From Alphaproteobacteria bacterium (GTDB taxonomy: Bacteria; Pseudomonadota; Alphaproteobacteria; Rhodobacterales; Rhodobacteraceae), in contig JAUHYC010000003.1 in assembly GCA_030426685.1 (NCBI GenBank), forward strand, positions 1 through 64,000: 64,000 bases of DNA, given 5' to 3'. The position numbers were made by a program, and so were the translations under genes. How positions within the stretch are numbered: the stretch's first letter is position 1; each line of letters starts with the position of its first letter. Positions 1 through 8,120 of the stretch are shown piece by piece. Below the pieces are notes generated by a model. It did not search any database. It saw only the letters and a program-made list of their open reading frames with translations, and had not been told where the DNA came from.

Positions 1-485
1 TGGCGCTCCAAGGCGCCGCTTGCGGTTTTGGCCAGCGCACCGGTCTCGGGCGCGGAATGGTGGCGCGTTCCGATCACGGCGCTGGCCCCCAGCACCTCGG
101 CCGAGCGCAGAATCGCCCCAACGTTATGCGGGTCCGTCACCCGGTCCAGCAGCAGCACGCGGGGATTTTCCCGGCCAATGCAATTCTCGGCCAGACCACC
201 CCAATCCAGCGGTTTGACCTCAAGCGCCGCACCCTGATGGACCGAGCCGGGATCGATCGGAGCGGTAAATTTGCGCGGATCGGCCATCTCGGGCGTGATA
301 CCAGCAAATTCAATGGCTTCGGCCAGTTTGTCGCCGGCATTCCGCGTCACGATCAGACGCAGTTTCTGCCTTTTCGGGTTCATCAGAGCATCACGCACAG
401 CGTGCAGCCCGAACAGCCAGACGGTTTCCGAGGCGGCAGCCTTGCGCGCCTGTTCCTTCTCGACGACCCACTTTGGTTTCTTCAT
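1..485 (-). CDS. rlmB: 23S rRNA (guanosine-2'-O-)-methyltransferase RlmB, 5' part only
   Basis: This is the N-terminal ~161 codons of a SpoU/TrmH-family (SPOUT) RNA 2'-O-ribose methyltransferase; the 3' part lies outside the window, so the ORF track misses it. A lysine-rich start (MKKPKWVVEKEQ) leads into the SpoU substrate-binding domain (LFGLHAVRDAL, about residues 24-34). The SPOUT core then begins with LLLDRVTDPHNVGAILR, the SpoU motif 1 with its conserved Asn. Family members of this build modify G2251 of 23S rRNA in the cytoplasm using SAM. The ATG at 485 is the only sensible start. It is transcribed away from tRNA-Tyr, which lies just upstream on the other strand. Another TrmH-family target is possible, but RlmB is the usual call. 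Confidence 0.85.
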   Translation of the reverse strand, partial: MKKPKWVVEKEQARKAAASETVWLFGLHAVRDALMNPKRQKLRLIVTRNAGDKLAEAIEFAGITPEMADPRKFTAPIDPGSVHQGAALEVKPLDWGGLAENCIGRENPRVLLLDRVTDPHNVGAILRSAEVLGASAVIGTRHHSAPETGALAKTASGALER

Positions 486-601
486 GATTCGGGCCTCCGG
501 GCCGGGAATTCGGTTTCCTGCGTCAAAGCGGTATTTTCCTGTTGACGCCCTTTAGACGCGCTAGTAATCACGCCTCCACGTCAGGTGCAACGCCTGACAG
601 T

Positions 602-685
602 GGGCGACAGGCCGCAAGGTGTGGCAGGGGACTGTAACTCCCTCGCGGAGACGCACGCCTGGTTCGATTCCAGGGTCGCCCACCA
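602..685 (+). tRNA. tyrT: tRNA-Tyr (anticodon GTA)
   Basis: An 84-nt class II tRNA with encoded CCA. The acceptor strand GGGCGAC (602-608) pairs with GTCGCCC (675-681), followed by discriminator A and CCA. The anticodon loop CTGTAAC places GTA at 634-636. A long variable arm (about CTCGCGGAGACGCACG) and a GGTTCGATTCC T-arm fit bacterial tRNA-Tyr. No T-tract follows. Confidence 0.95.
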
Positions 686-730
686 TCTTCTCTTTTCATA
701 TCCTTGCACCATTTGAACGGTGTGATCCGG

Positions 731-2230
731 CTATTCCGTGACTGGTGCGAAGGACAGTGACATCTGTTCGCCCTCGTCAAAACGATACGGCGCGGTCAGC
801 GTCACGACGCGTTCCGGGTCGACGTCTTTCGGGGTCTTTCTGTCCGTCTCCCACACCCGCAGCGCGGGGCCTTGTGGCCGTATTCCCCGCGCGTTGTAGA
901 TCGGGCGTTCCGGGGCAAGCAGGGCGATGTTTCCGGCCAGCCAATTATGGGCAATAATGGCAGTGCCGGGTGGCGTCTGATCAAGGATCTGCGGTGTCAG
1001 TACGGCAAAGGGCGCAGCGCGCCGGGCGTCTCCGGCTAGGTTGTGGTGCAGCATCGCCACCGCGATCAGACCGGCGAGAACAGCGCTGATCTGTCCAAAC
1101 CGGCGGCTGCCGACAGCACCGGTTCGAGGCAACAGCCACAAAACGAGGGCCGGGCCCGCAAAAATCAGGACAGGTTGCAGCCAACGATCTTTCACGTTGG
1201 TGCTGCCGCTGGCAATCACGATCAGCGCCATCAGAACCACACCCCAGAACAGCGTGCGCAGCATCAGGCGCGTCAGGTCATCTGGCGCAACAGCAACCTC
1301 CCGCCGCCGGTTGATCAGCCACAGCAGACCGACGACCACCAGCAGAAGCGACACAAAGCCCAACGATGCGAGGGCGAGCTCTACCACGCCCTGACCTGCG
1401 ATCAACAAGGCGGGCCCCTCGCCGATCATGTCCGCCTTGTCCAAGCTTGCAAAGGCCCGGTCGGGATTATTCAGAATCCAAATCATGGGCGGCGTCAGCA
1501 GCAGCGCAGCGATTCCGATCGACAGCAGCAGCCGGGGTGACAGAAGTGGCCTGCGCGTTGCAGAACCGCTTAGGGCGGCGAGCAGCACGGCCAGAAGGGC
1601 GATGACGTAGTTGTATTTGGACAACCCGCCCGCTGCCATGACCACGCCCAGCAGAACATAGCCTTTGGTCGAAGGAGTGCGGATGAGGTTCCATAGCACC
1701 GCGAAGGTCAGCACCGAACAGAGATTGGCGAGAACTGTGTGCGTCAGTGCGCGCTGCGCCTCCCAACTGATTTGATAGAGCATCAACAGGGACAGGACAG
1801 ACAAACCCGCCAGCACCGGGCCTTGCCGGGTGCGGATGATCTTGTAAAGCGTGACAACAGTGGCCAGCAGCAGCCCGTTCTTGAGAAGCGACAGGCCAAG
1901 AATACTGGGGCCGGTGACCTGAAACACCAACCATTGGAGCCAGGCATAGAGCGGCAGTTGCGGGCCATATCCCCAGTCAAGCTGGCGGGCATCCAGCAAA
2001 ATCTCGGCCTCATCCAGACCAAGCGCGCCGCCTGTGGCCAACCGCAGCGCGACATGCAGCAGGAAGTAAGCGGCAAAGAGGCAAAGCCAGAACCGATCCG
2101 TCGTCACCACGCCATTGGACATTCCGACATCGTTTGGCGGTGATTGGTACGGACCCGTCAGGTCTTGGCTCATGGCGCGCCCCGAATGGATCGGCGCGCC
2201 GCTCGCGATCGGAACGCCGGATTGTTTCAT
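731..2230 (-). CDS. GT39-type membrane glycosyltransferase (ArnT/PMT-like)
   Basis: 499-residue polytopic membrane protein. After a ~40-residue hydrophilic start comes a first membrane span. A short loop then carries LGLDEAEILLDARQ, whose Asp-Glu pair is the catalytic signature of the dolichyl-phosphate-mannose/ArnT glycosyltransferase superfamily. About ten more hydrophobic segments and a small C-terminal periplasmic domain (FDEGEQMSLSF near the end) follow. Such enzymes move a sugar from a polyprenyl-phosphate donor to an acceptor at the periplasmic face of the inner membrane; donor and acceptor cannot be read from sequence. The start is uncertain: the ATG at 2230 has no clear Shine-Dalgarno, and the ATG at 2173 (MSQDLTG) is a fair alternative. 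It is monocistronic here. Confidence 0.75.
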   Translation of the reverse strand: MKQSGVPIASGAPIHSGRAMSQDLTGPYQSPPNDVGMSNGVVTTDRFWLCLFAAYFLLHVALRLATGGALGLDEAEILLDARQLDWGYGPQLPLYAWLQWLVFQVTGPSILGLSLLKNGLLLATVVTLYKIIRTRQGPVLAGLSVLSLLMLYQISWEAQRALTHTVLANLCSVLTFAVLWNLIRTPSTKGYVLLGVVMAAGGLSKYNYVIALLAVLLAALSGSATRRPLLSPRLLLSIGIAALLLTPPMIWILNNPDRAFASLDKADMIGEGPALLIAGQGVVELALASLGFVSLLLVVVGLLWLINRRREVAVAPDDLTRLMLRTLFWGVVLMALIVIASGSTNVKDRWLQPVLIFAGPALVLWLLPRTGAVGSRRFGQISAVLAGLIAVAMLHHNLAGDARRAAPFAVLTPQILDQTPPGTAIIAHNWLAGNIALLAPERPIYNARGIRPQGPALRVWETDRKTPKDVDPERVVTLTAPYRFDEGEQMSLSFAPVTE

Positions 2231-2344
2231 TGCGCAAAGCTAGACCCGAAGCGGTGCGGCAAGTCCAGTATTTTCACCGCGTGGCCTGAGTTCAGCGGGC
2301 ATGCCTGGTGTATCAGGGGCGTTTGCAACAGAGTCAGCGGAGTA

Positions 2345-2869
2345 TCAGGCCGTGCGTTGCGCACCGGTTTGCAGAACACCGTCCAACCAATCGGTCAGGC
2401 TGCTGAGGTCAGGTTCAAGCGTGTCCGCCATGCTGCCTGCGAATTCCTGGAACCGCTCGATATTCAGCTGGTTGAGCCCGACCAGAACGGGAATGTCGCG
2501 CTCCAGCGCCTCGGCGATCACCGGACGGAATCCGCGCCCGTCAGCCTCGTGCTTGCCGAACTTGTTGATGATCAGCAACTGCGGCGCGTTATCCAGCGAT
2601 TGCGTGACAAGTCCCACCGCACGCTCCAACTCGGCCGGATCAAGACGGCAGCCGCGCGCGTTCTTACCCAGCGATTGCGAGATGCGGATGGTTTCTCCGG
2701 TGGGCAGAACCTTCAGATCCATATCGCATTTATAGCCATCTGCGCATTCGGTATTGGTTTGAACCACACCGGCAAGGGCGGTGCCTGCATCCGTGAGGGC
2801 CTCGGCAAAGGCGCTGAGCAGGCGGTCGGTCGCGCCGCGGTCGGTGGTTGTGACATAGGCCAGATGCAT
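2345..2869 (-). CDS. DUF2478 family protein
   Basis: 174-residue soluble protein recognised as DUF2478, a family with a P-loop-NTPase-like fold seen near molybdenum genes in proteobacteria. The N-terminus MHLAYVTTTDRG is the first strand and loop of that fold, but it lacks a clean GxxxxGK[ST] Walker A, so nucleotide binding is doubtful. A later strand, QLLIINKFGKHEADG, sits where a Walker-B-like region occurs in the family and reads as an N-K-F-G-K-x-E signature. No molybdenum transport genes adjoin. It lies 72 bases after the NnrU-family gene on the same strand and may be co-transcribed with it. Function unknown. Confidence 0.7.
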   Translation of the reverse strand: MHLAYVTTTDRGATDRLLSAFAEALTDAGTALAGVVQTNTECADGYKCDMDLKVLPTGETIRISQSLGKNARGCRLDPAELERAVGLVTQSLDNAPQLLIINKFGKHEADGRGFRPVIAEALERDIPVLVGLNQLNIERFQEFAGSMADTLEPDLSSLTDWLDGVLQTGAQRTA

Positions 2870-2941
2870 ATTCAGATCTCAAGACTTGGAAGTGTGACGA
2901 TTCAGATAGCACGCACAGACCGGTTCGGCCACTCTGCGCCT

Positions 2942-3607
2942 TCACGGCAGCGGAGACAGCCCGATCACGGGGGCGTGCAGGTGGATAAGCACCGCATAGG
3001 CGGCAATCGCGGTGAGCCAGACCCAGAGGGGTGGCCAGGGATGGGGCACACGCAGGGACAGGCGTGCGGTGTTGCGGGACAGGCGGGACCATTCCGACCC
3101 CATGAGGCGGGCATTGCGCCGGTCAATCAGGGCCATGCCCATCATGGCGAATCCAGCGAACAGGCCGAACAGGATGACATGCGAGAGGCTGCCATTGGCC
3201 AGCAAATGCGCAAGCGCCCACAGCATCAGCGCCACAAGGATCGGGTGGCGTGTGGTGCGCAGGATGCCGGGACTTTCGGGGTCAAAGGCCTTGTGCCCCA
3301 ACCCGCCAAAGGAAAACGGGTTTTGGATCGCGAGCCCGGCAATTGCCAGCCAGCAAACCACCGGCATGATCAGCACCGGCACCCAACGAAAGAGCGCCAG
3401 CGGTGGGATAACCTCGACATACGGGGCATGGGCGGCGGCGATGATCAGCCAGCCCAGAACCGCCAGCGAGACCAGCGAATAGGCCGCGAAATACCCTCCA
3501 CGCCCCAGCGTGCCGATCAGCCAGCCGCGCACTGCCGGACGCGCCGGGATCATGTGGCTGAGCAAAAAGGTGGCAAGTGCTGCGAGGAACAGGCCCCAAC
3601 CGGTCAT
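2942..3607 (-). CDS. NnrU family integral membrane protein
   Basis: 221-residue protein with about five to six membrane spans. The opening (LLSHMIPARPAVRGWLIGTLG) and the central RTTRHPILVALMLWALAH match NnrU, a family first named beside nitrite/nitric-oxide genes. The RHP segment also resembles isoprenylcysteine-methyltransferase-like membrane proteins, a distant relation. No denitrification genes are in view, so the name says little about function. The ATG at 3607 has GGAG about 8 bases upstream. It follows the ABC importer permease by 105 bases on the same strand and could be read through from it. Confidence 0.75.
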   Translation of the reverse strand: MTGWGLFLAALATFLLSHMIPARPAVRGWLIGTLGRGGYFAAYSLVSLAVLGWLIIAAAHAPYVEVIPPLALFRWVPVLIMPVVCWLAIAGLAIQNPFSFGGLGHKAFDPESPGILRTTRHPILVALMLWALAHLLANGSLSHVILFGLFAGFAMMGMALIDRRNARLMGSEWSRLSRNTARLSLRVPHPWPPLWVWLTAIAAYAVLIHLHAPVIGLSPLP

Positions 3608-3712
3608 GATAATCTCCGAACGTGTTGCACCGGGTTTAGTGCGGTCTGATGCGCCGGTCTTTGTCCGAAATCAAGTGGGATGCAGGGGCGGACGCGCCAC
3701 CCCTGCCCGGTT

Positions 3713-5776
3713 TCAAAGGCCCAGCGCCTTGCGCCGTTCCGCGGCAAAGCCCTGCACCATACGGTCGGCGATCAGCGCCAGAATGGCCATTGCCGCGCCC
3801 GCCGAGATGCCAAGCCCCACATCCGCCTGCCCCAGCGCCAGATAGATCGACTGGCCCAGACCGGTGGTGCCGATCAGTGCCGCAATCACCAGCATCGCAA
3901 AGGCATATAGGATGGTCTGGTTCAGCCCCAGCAGGATCGTCGGCGCAGCATAGGGCGCGCGGACGTCGCGCATGATCTGCCACTCGGTCGCGCCGCTGGA
4001 GATGGCCGCCTCCATCATCTCGTCCGGCGTGTTTACCAGCCCGTGACGGGTGTAGCGGATCATCGGGACGACCGCATAGGCGCAGATCGCCAGAAAGGCC
4101 GAGAACTCACCAATCTGGAACACCATCAGCACCGGGATCAGGAACACGAACAGAGGGATCGTCTGCAGCATGTCGCAGATCGGGCGCACCACTTTCCAGA
4201 CCGGCGACCAGACCGCGCTGGCCAACCCGATCAACCCACCGACCACGGCACAGGAGAACACCGCCGCGCCACTGAGATAGAGCGACAGCAAGGCGCGTTC
4301 CCACAGGCCCGAGACGAGGATGGTGCAGAGCAGCCCCACCGACAGCGCCGCCAGACGCCAGCCGCCTGCGACCCAGCCCAGTGCGGCAGCCCCGGTCAGG
4401 ACAAAGGGCCATGGCAAGTTGGCAATGCCTGTTTCCAGCATGCCGATCAGGATCAGCACCACCAGCCCTCCGGTCAGGTGTCCGCGCCACGCCATCAGCA
4501 AGGCGATAGCGGCACCTATGGCGAAGAGGCCGTAGCTCATGGCGGGGGTCCACTGGAAACCCCATGTAAACGGCAGCACCGCCTGATCCAGACCGATCCG
4601 CAACGGCAGCAGCACATAGAACAGTGAGTTGTTCTTGAGAGCATCCAGCCACGGCCCGTTGGCCTGCGTGAACGCGGTCAGACCGCTGTCAATCGCTTCG
4701 GCCATCGGGTCCAGCACCGTCAGTTCCGACGGGTTCGGCAGCCACGCCCAGAAGGCGGCGGTGAACAGGACGGCAATGCCCAGAATCGCCCAGACAACCC
4801 GGCGGTCATAGCGCTTGCGCTCGGTCGCCAGTGTGCCGCTCATCCGGTCGATGACGACGGCAAACACCACGATGACCAGCCCGGCCGTCAGCGATTCGCC
4901 AAACTGGGCCTTCCGCATGGTCAGCAGGACCTCCCAGCCGATGTCGTTGAAGCCGCCGATGACGGCGGCGATGATCACCATCGACAGGGCGGCCATCAGG
5001 CATTGGTTTACGCCAACCATGATCTGCGTCGTGGCGGCCGGAATTTCGACCTGAAACAGCTGTTGAAACCGCGTGCCGCCGGACATGATGGCGGCCTCTT
5101 TGATTTCGGGTTCGACGCGCTCCAGCCCAAGCATCACGTTGCGCGCCATCGGCGGCGCAGCATAGATGGCCGAGGCGATCAGACCCACCACCGGACCGAA
5201 GCCGAAAAGCAGCAGCAGAGGCGTTAGATAGGCGAATGTCGGCACCGTCTGCATGATATCCAGCACGGCCTGCACAAACGCCTTCACCCGTGGCACCTCG
5301 TTGGCGAGAATGCCAATTGCACCGCCCATGGTCAGCGCCACCGGAACGGAAACGGCGACCAGCGCCAGCGTATTCATACTCTCGGCCCAATAGCCCGAGG
5401 CCAGCACGAAGCTGAGCCCCAGAAACCCGAGCGCTGCCATCGGCCAGCCACCCAGATACCAACCCAGAGCGGTGACAATACCGATCAGGATCGGCCAGGG
5501 TGTGTTGCCCAGCACATAGTTGGCCCAATCCATCGGATAGGTCATCAGGTCGGAAAACAACCGCATTGCCGGTTTGATGCCGTTCAAAAACCAGTCCAGA
5601 AACGCTCCGACCCATTGGGTCGCAGGCAGTTCCCACGCGGCGGGCCATTTGACCAGCCACGGCACCACGCCTTCCAGTGCCAGGCACACCGCACCAACGA
5701 TCACGGTGATCAACGCTGCCTGAGCGCCTGCGGTCAGCCGCGCCTGCTGCGCGGGGAGGTCCGTTACTGCCGTCAT
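3713..5776 (-). CDS. proW: Glycine betaine/choline-type ABC importer, double permease (ProW-like)
   Basis: 687-residue inner-membrane permease made of two tandem ProW-type halves (about 1-340 and 350-687). Each half ends with its own EAA loop that contacts the ATPase (EAAIMSGGTRFQQLF and EAAISSGATEWQIMRDV). A canonical single-domain ProW is about 350 residues and dimerises, so this gene encodes both halves of the pore in one chain. Its ATG overlaps the stop of the ATPase gene (ATGA at 5773-5776), showing tight translational coupling. The pathway is uptake of a quaternary-amine osmolyte (glycine betaine, choline or TMAO class); the exact substrate is not readable. The upstream binding-protein gene looks broken. 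Confidence 0.9.
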   Translation of the reverse strand: MTAVTDLPAQQARLTAGAQAALITVIVGAVCLALEGVVPWLVKWPAAWELPATQWVGAFLDWFLNGIKPAMRLFSDLMTYPMDWANYVLGNTPWPILIGIVTALGWYLGGWPMAALGFLGLSFVLASGYWAESMNTLALVAVSVPVALTMGGAIGILANEVPRVKAFVQAVLDIMQTVPTFAYLTPLLLLFGFGPVVGLIASAIYAAPPMARNVMLGLERVEPEIKEAAIMSGGTRFQQLFQVEIPAATTQIMVGVNQCLMAALSMVIIAAVIGGFNDIGWEVLLTMRKAQFGESLTAGLVIVVFAVVIDRMSGTLATERKRYDRRVVWAILGIAVLFTAAFWAWLPNPSELTVLDPMAEAIDSGLTAFTQANGPWLDALKNNSLFYVLLPLRIGLDQAVLPFTWGFQWTPAMSYGLFAIGAAIALLMAWRGHLTGGLVVLILIGMLETGIANLPWPFVLTGAAALGWVAGGWRLAALSVGLLCTILVSGLWERALLSLYLSGAAVFSCAVVGGLIGLASAVWSPVWKVVRPICDMLQTIPLFVFLIPVLMVFQIGEFSAFLAICAYAVVPMIRYTRHGLVNTPDEMMEAAISSGATEWQIMRDVRAPYAAPTILLGLNQTILYAFAMLVIAALIGTTGLGQSIYLALGQADVGLGISAGAAMAILALIADRMVQGFAAERRKALGL

Positions 5777-6822
5777 GCCTCATCCACCTGCAAGGCTGCG
5801 GCCAGATCGGACGGGTGAACGGTGCCGACAACCTTGCCATTCGCATCCCGCACCGGCACCGGCTCATAAAGCTCCATGCAATGCGCCAGTGCAGCGTCCA
5901 GTGTCATACCCGTGGTCAGGCCGGGATCGTCCGGACCGCATTCGGCCTCATCCCGCATGACCGAGGCGACCTTGGCATGCTGGCCTTTGGCGACATCCTT
6001 GGAAAATTCGCGCACATAGTCATCGACCGGTCGCAGAACGATATCGGTCGATGTGCCGATCTGCGCGATCTTGCCGTCGCGCATGATGGCGATACGGTCG
6101 GCGAGCTTCAGCGCCTCTTGAATGTCGTGGGTGATGAACACGATGGATTTCTCCAACGTCGCCTGATAGCGCAGGAATTCATCCTGCAACTGACGGCGGA
6201 TCAGTGGATCGAGCGCGCTGAACGGCTCGTCCAGAAACCAGATGTCGGGGTTCACGACGAGGCTTCGGGCGATACCGACGCGCTGACGCTGACCGCCGGA
6301 CAACTGCCGGGGAAAGCTGTCTTCGCGTCCTTCAAGACCCACCAGCGAGATCACCTCCTGCGCCCGCGCCAGACGTTCCCTTTTGCCTACGCCCTGCACG
6401 CGCCGCGGATAGGCCACGTTTTCGGCTACAGTCATGTGCGGGAACAGGCCAAAATGCTGGAACACCATGCCCAGCTTTTTGCGCCGCAGGTCGGTCAGGA
6501 CCTTCTTGGACGCCCCCATGACGTTTTCGTCATCCACGCGGATTTCACCACCCGTTCCGGGCAGCAATTGCGAGATACAGCGGATCAGAGTGGATTTTCC
6601 CGACCCTGAAAGCCCCATGATGACGATCAGCTCGCCTTCGCGGACTTCGAAGTTGGCGTCCTGCACGGCGGGTATGAACCCGTTCTCGCGTAGGTCTGTG
6701 GCGGCGATACCGGCGTCATTCCCTGACCGAGACAACGCGTCGGTCAGGGCTTTGTCGGCGCCGGGGCCAAACACCTGCCAGAGATTCCGGCAGGCGATGG
6801 CTGGCGTTTGTACGTCAGTCAC
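5773..6822 (-). CDS. proV: Glycine betaine/choline-type ABC importer, ATP-binding subunit (ProV-like)
   Basis: 349-residue ATPase, started here at GTG 6822 (VTDVQTPAIACRNLW), 10 bases beyond the natural stop of the binding-protein gene. The track's 383-residue version runs back through that gene and is rejected. Visible motifs are Walker A GLSGSGKST, signature LSGGQRQRVGIARS, and Walker B DIWFLDEPFSALDP followed by the switch His in VFITHDIQEAL. A C-terminal CBS-like tail (TTGMTLDAALAHCMELYEPV) is as in ProV/OpuAA, where it senses ionic strength. It powers import together with the double permease downstream. Confidence 0.92.
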   Translation of the reverse strand: MTDVQTPAIACRNLWQVFGPGADKALTDALSRSGNDAGIAATDLRENGFIPAVQDANFEVREGELIVIMGLSGSGKSTLIRCISQLLPGTGGEIRVDDENVMGASKKVLTDLRRKKLGMVFQHFGLFPHMTVAENVAYPRRVQGVGKRERLARAQEVISLVGLEGREDSFPRQLSGGQRQRVGIARSLVVNPDIWFLDEPFSALDPLIRRQLQDEFLRYQATLEKSIVFITHDIQEALKLADRIAIMRDGKIAQIGTSTDIVLRPVDDYVREFSKDVAKGQHAKVASVMRDEAECGPDDPGLTTGMTLDAALAHCMELYEPVPVRDANGKVVGTVHPSDLAAALQVDEA

Positions 6823-6832
6823 GGATGACAGC

Positions 6833-7783
6833 TCACTGCGTTGCCGCGTCGACGACGGGGCGCCATTTGTCTTCGTTCTCGGCCATCCACGCCGCAACAA
6901 CTTCTTCGACCGCGCCACCATCAACGTCGATCGCGCCCATCATCGGCTGCTGATCTTCGACCGCCAACTGATAGTTGGACAGGATTTCATACGCGGCGGG
7001 CTATTTGTCTGCCACGCCGCTCCAACCGGCTTTGAAGATACGCGACGGTGAGAAGTCACAATCGTTCACAGCGTTCGGGTTCGGACCCCAGCATGGATCG
7101 TTGAAACACGCCTCTTCGCCCGCAGGTAGTTCGACGAACTGAACGTCATAGGCCGACATCGCCCAGTGTGGCTGCCAGAAGGCGATCAGCAGCGGCGACT
7201 TGCGCTCGGTCGAGGCGCGCAATTCGGCAATCAGGCCCCCCTCGGACCCGGCAGGCACTGCTTTGAACGGCAGATCAAGTCCGGTCATACGGTCCACGCC
7301 GGGTGTGCCCCAATCCGCCGGATAATCGACCAGACGGCCTCCGGGCAGTGTTTCAGCCGCCGCAAAGACTTGCGCGCAGTCTTTCAGAGCTTCCCACGCT
7401 GGTAGGCCCGGGCACAGATCCGCGACATGTGCGGGATAGGCAATGCCCTCCTTGGCATCGAGACCCAGATCACCGATCTCGACAACAGTGCCTTCGTCGA
7501 TCTTCTTGGCATGTCCGTCAGACACGTTGGACGACCAGATTCCCAGCGTCGCATCGATGTCACCATCAGCCAGCGCCTGGAACTGGTTCATCATGCTGGC
7601 GGTGACATATTCGACGTTGTAACCAGCGGCTTTCAGCATCTCACCCGCCACATGGGTGGTCACATACTGACCGGTCCATTCGTTGATCGCCAGTTTGATG
7701 GGCTCATCCACCGCGCCCATATCGGCGGCATGGGCCGATCCGGCAACGGCGATGGCCAATAGGCTTACACTGAGTTTTTTCTT
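6833..7783 (-). pseudogene. proX: Periplasmic glycine betaine/choline-binding protein gene (ProX-like) with lost start codon and in-frame amber stop
   Basis: The reading frame encodes a ProX/OpuAC-type binding protein of about 316 residues but is broken twice. Codon 1 should be at 7781-7783, preceded by GGGAG at a 7-base spacing and followed by a typical signal peptide (KKLSVSLLAIAVAGSAHAA). The codon there is AAG, one base from ATG. The only in-frame alternative is a TTG at 7759 that removes the charged n-region. At 7001-7003 an in-frame TAG interrupts the protein after GWSGVADK. The following 55 codons, up to a TGA at 6833, continue the same frame and stay protein-like (PAAYEILSNYQLAVEDQQ), so the TAG probably replaced a Tyr codon. 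proV and proW downstream are intact. It is either recently inactivated or contains sequence errors. Confidence 0.8.
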
Positions 7784-7851
7784 GGTATTGCTCCCTGTTT
7801 TCTTCTGTTCTGCTCTTCGGTCGTGCCATGGCCCGACCCAGGGAAACCGTT

Positions 7852-7863
7852 GGTGACGTCACC
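7852..7863. repeat. Perfect 12-base palindrome GGTGACGTCACC
   Basis: GGTGACGTCACC is self-complementary over all 12 bases and lies in the 5' leader of the ABC importer operon, about 70 bases upstream of the lost start codon. It could be a regulator site or an mRNA hairpin; nothing else identifies it. Confidence 0.4.
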
Positions 7864-8020
7864 TGTCGCGACATGCACATTTTCGGTCAGAAAAGGAAAG
7901 AGACCCGTTGCTCTCGTCACGACTTTCCATGCCGTTCTGTATTCAGCCCTCCGTCCCGAACCTCTACTGCAGTCATTCACGTATGTCCGGCGTCGTCCGC
8001 CCGGTAAGTTAGGGATATTG

Positions 8021-8034
8021 ATTGACTAATCAAT
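8021..8034. promoter_or_regulatory. BetI-like operator upstream of the ABC importer and tag
   Basis: ATTGACTAATCAAT is an imperfect palindrome. Read on the minus strand with its flank (TTTTTATTGATTAGTCAATC), it matches the site upstream of betI (TTTTTATTGACCAGTCAATC) at all but two positions. A TetR-family regulator binding both is the natural explanation. It lies about 238 bases from the expected proX start and 87 bases from the tag start, so either promoter could be the target. Confidence 0.6.
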
Positions 8035-8120
8035 AAAAACTATTACTGGCGCTTCAGTGTCGTGTACGCCCTTGCAAGACAGGCACAAACTGCCCAACCT
8101 CCGAAGGTGGAGGGGCTGAG

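Larger units (their letters stand above)
7784..8120. other. Regulatory intergenic region between proX and tag
   Basis: 337 bases without a convincing gene. The track's 71-codon minus-strand ORF here has no family look and no Shine-Dalgarno. The region holds a perfect 12-base palindrome (7852-7863) and a BetI-like operator (8021-8034), annotated separately. On the plus strand TTGATT and TATTAC with a 17-base spacer (about 8018-8046) could be a promoter toward tag overlapping the operator. The proX leader would be long, roughly 200 bases or more, if its promoter lies at the operator. Confidence 0.5.

Noticed and set aside
2144-3649. 501-codon plus-strand ORF
   Set aside because: It runs antisense to the DUF2478 and NnrU genes, is rich in Gln/Arg/His and has no family signature; a shadow of GC-rich coding on the other strand.
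7001-7003. Programmed readthrough or pyrrolysine coding at TAG in the binding-protein gene
   Set aside because: The start codon of the same gene is also lost, and no readthrough element or pyl genes are visible; mutation or sequence error is simpler.
7765-7980. 71-codon ORF upstream of proX
   Set aside because: No ribosome site or family resemblance; it lies in the probable leader of the importer.
8018-8034. FNR/FnrL box TTGAT-N4-ATCAA
   Set aside because: The half-sites are separated by 6 bases, not 4, and the match to the betI site explains the sequence better.
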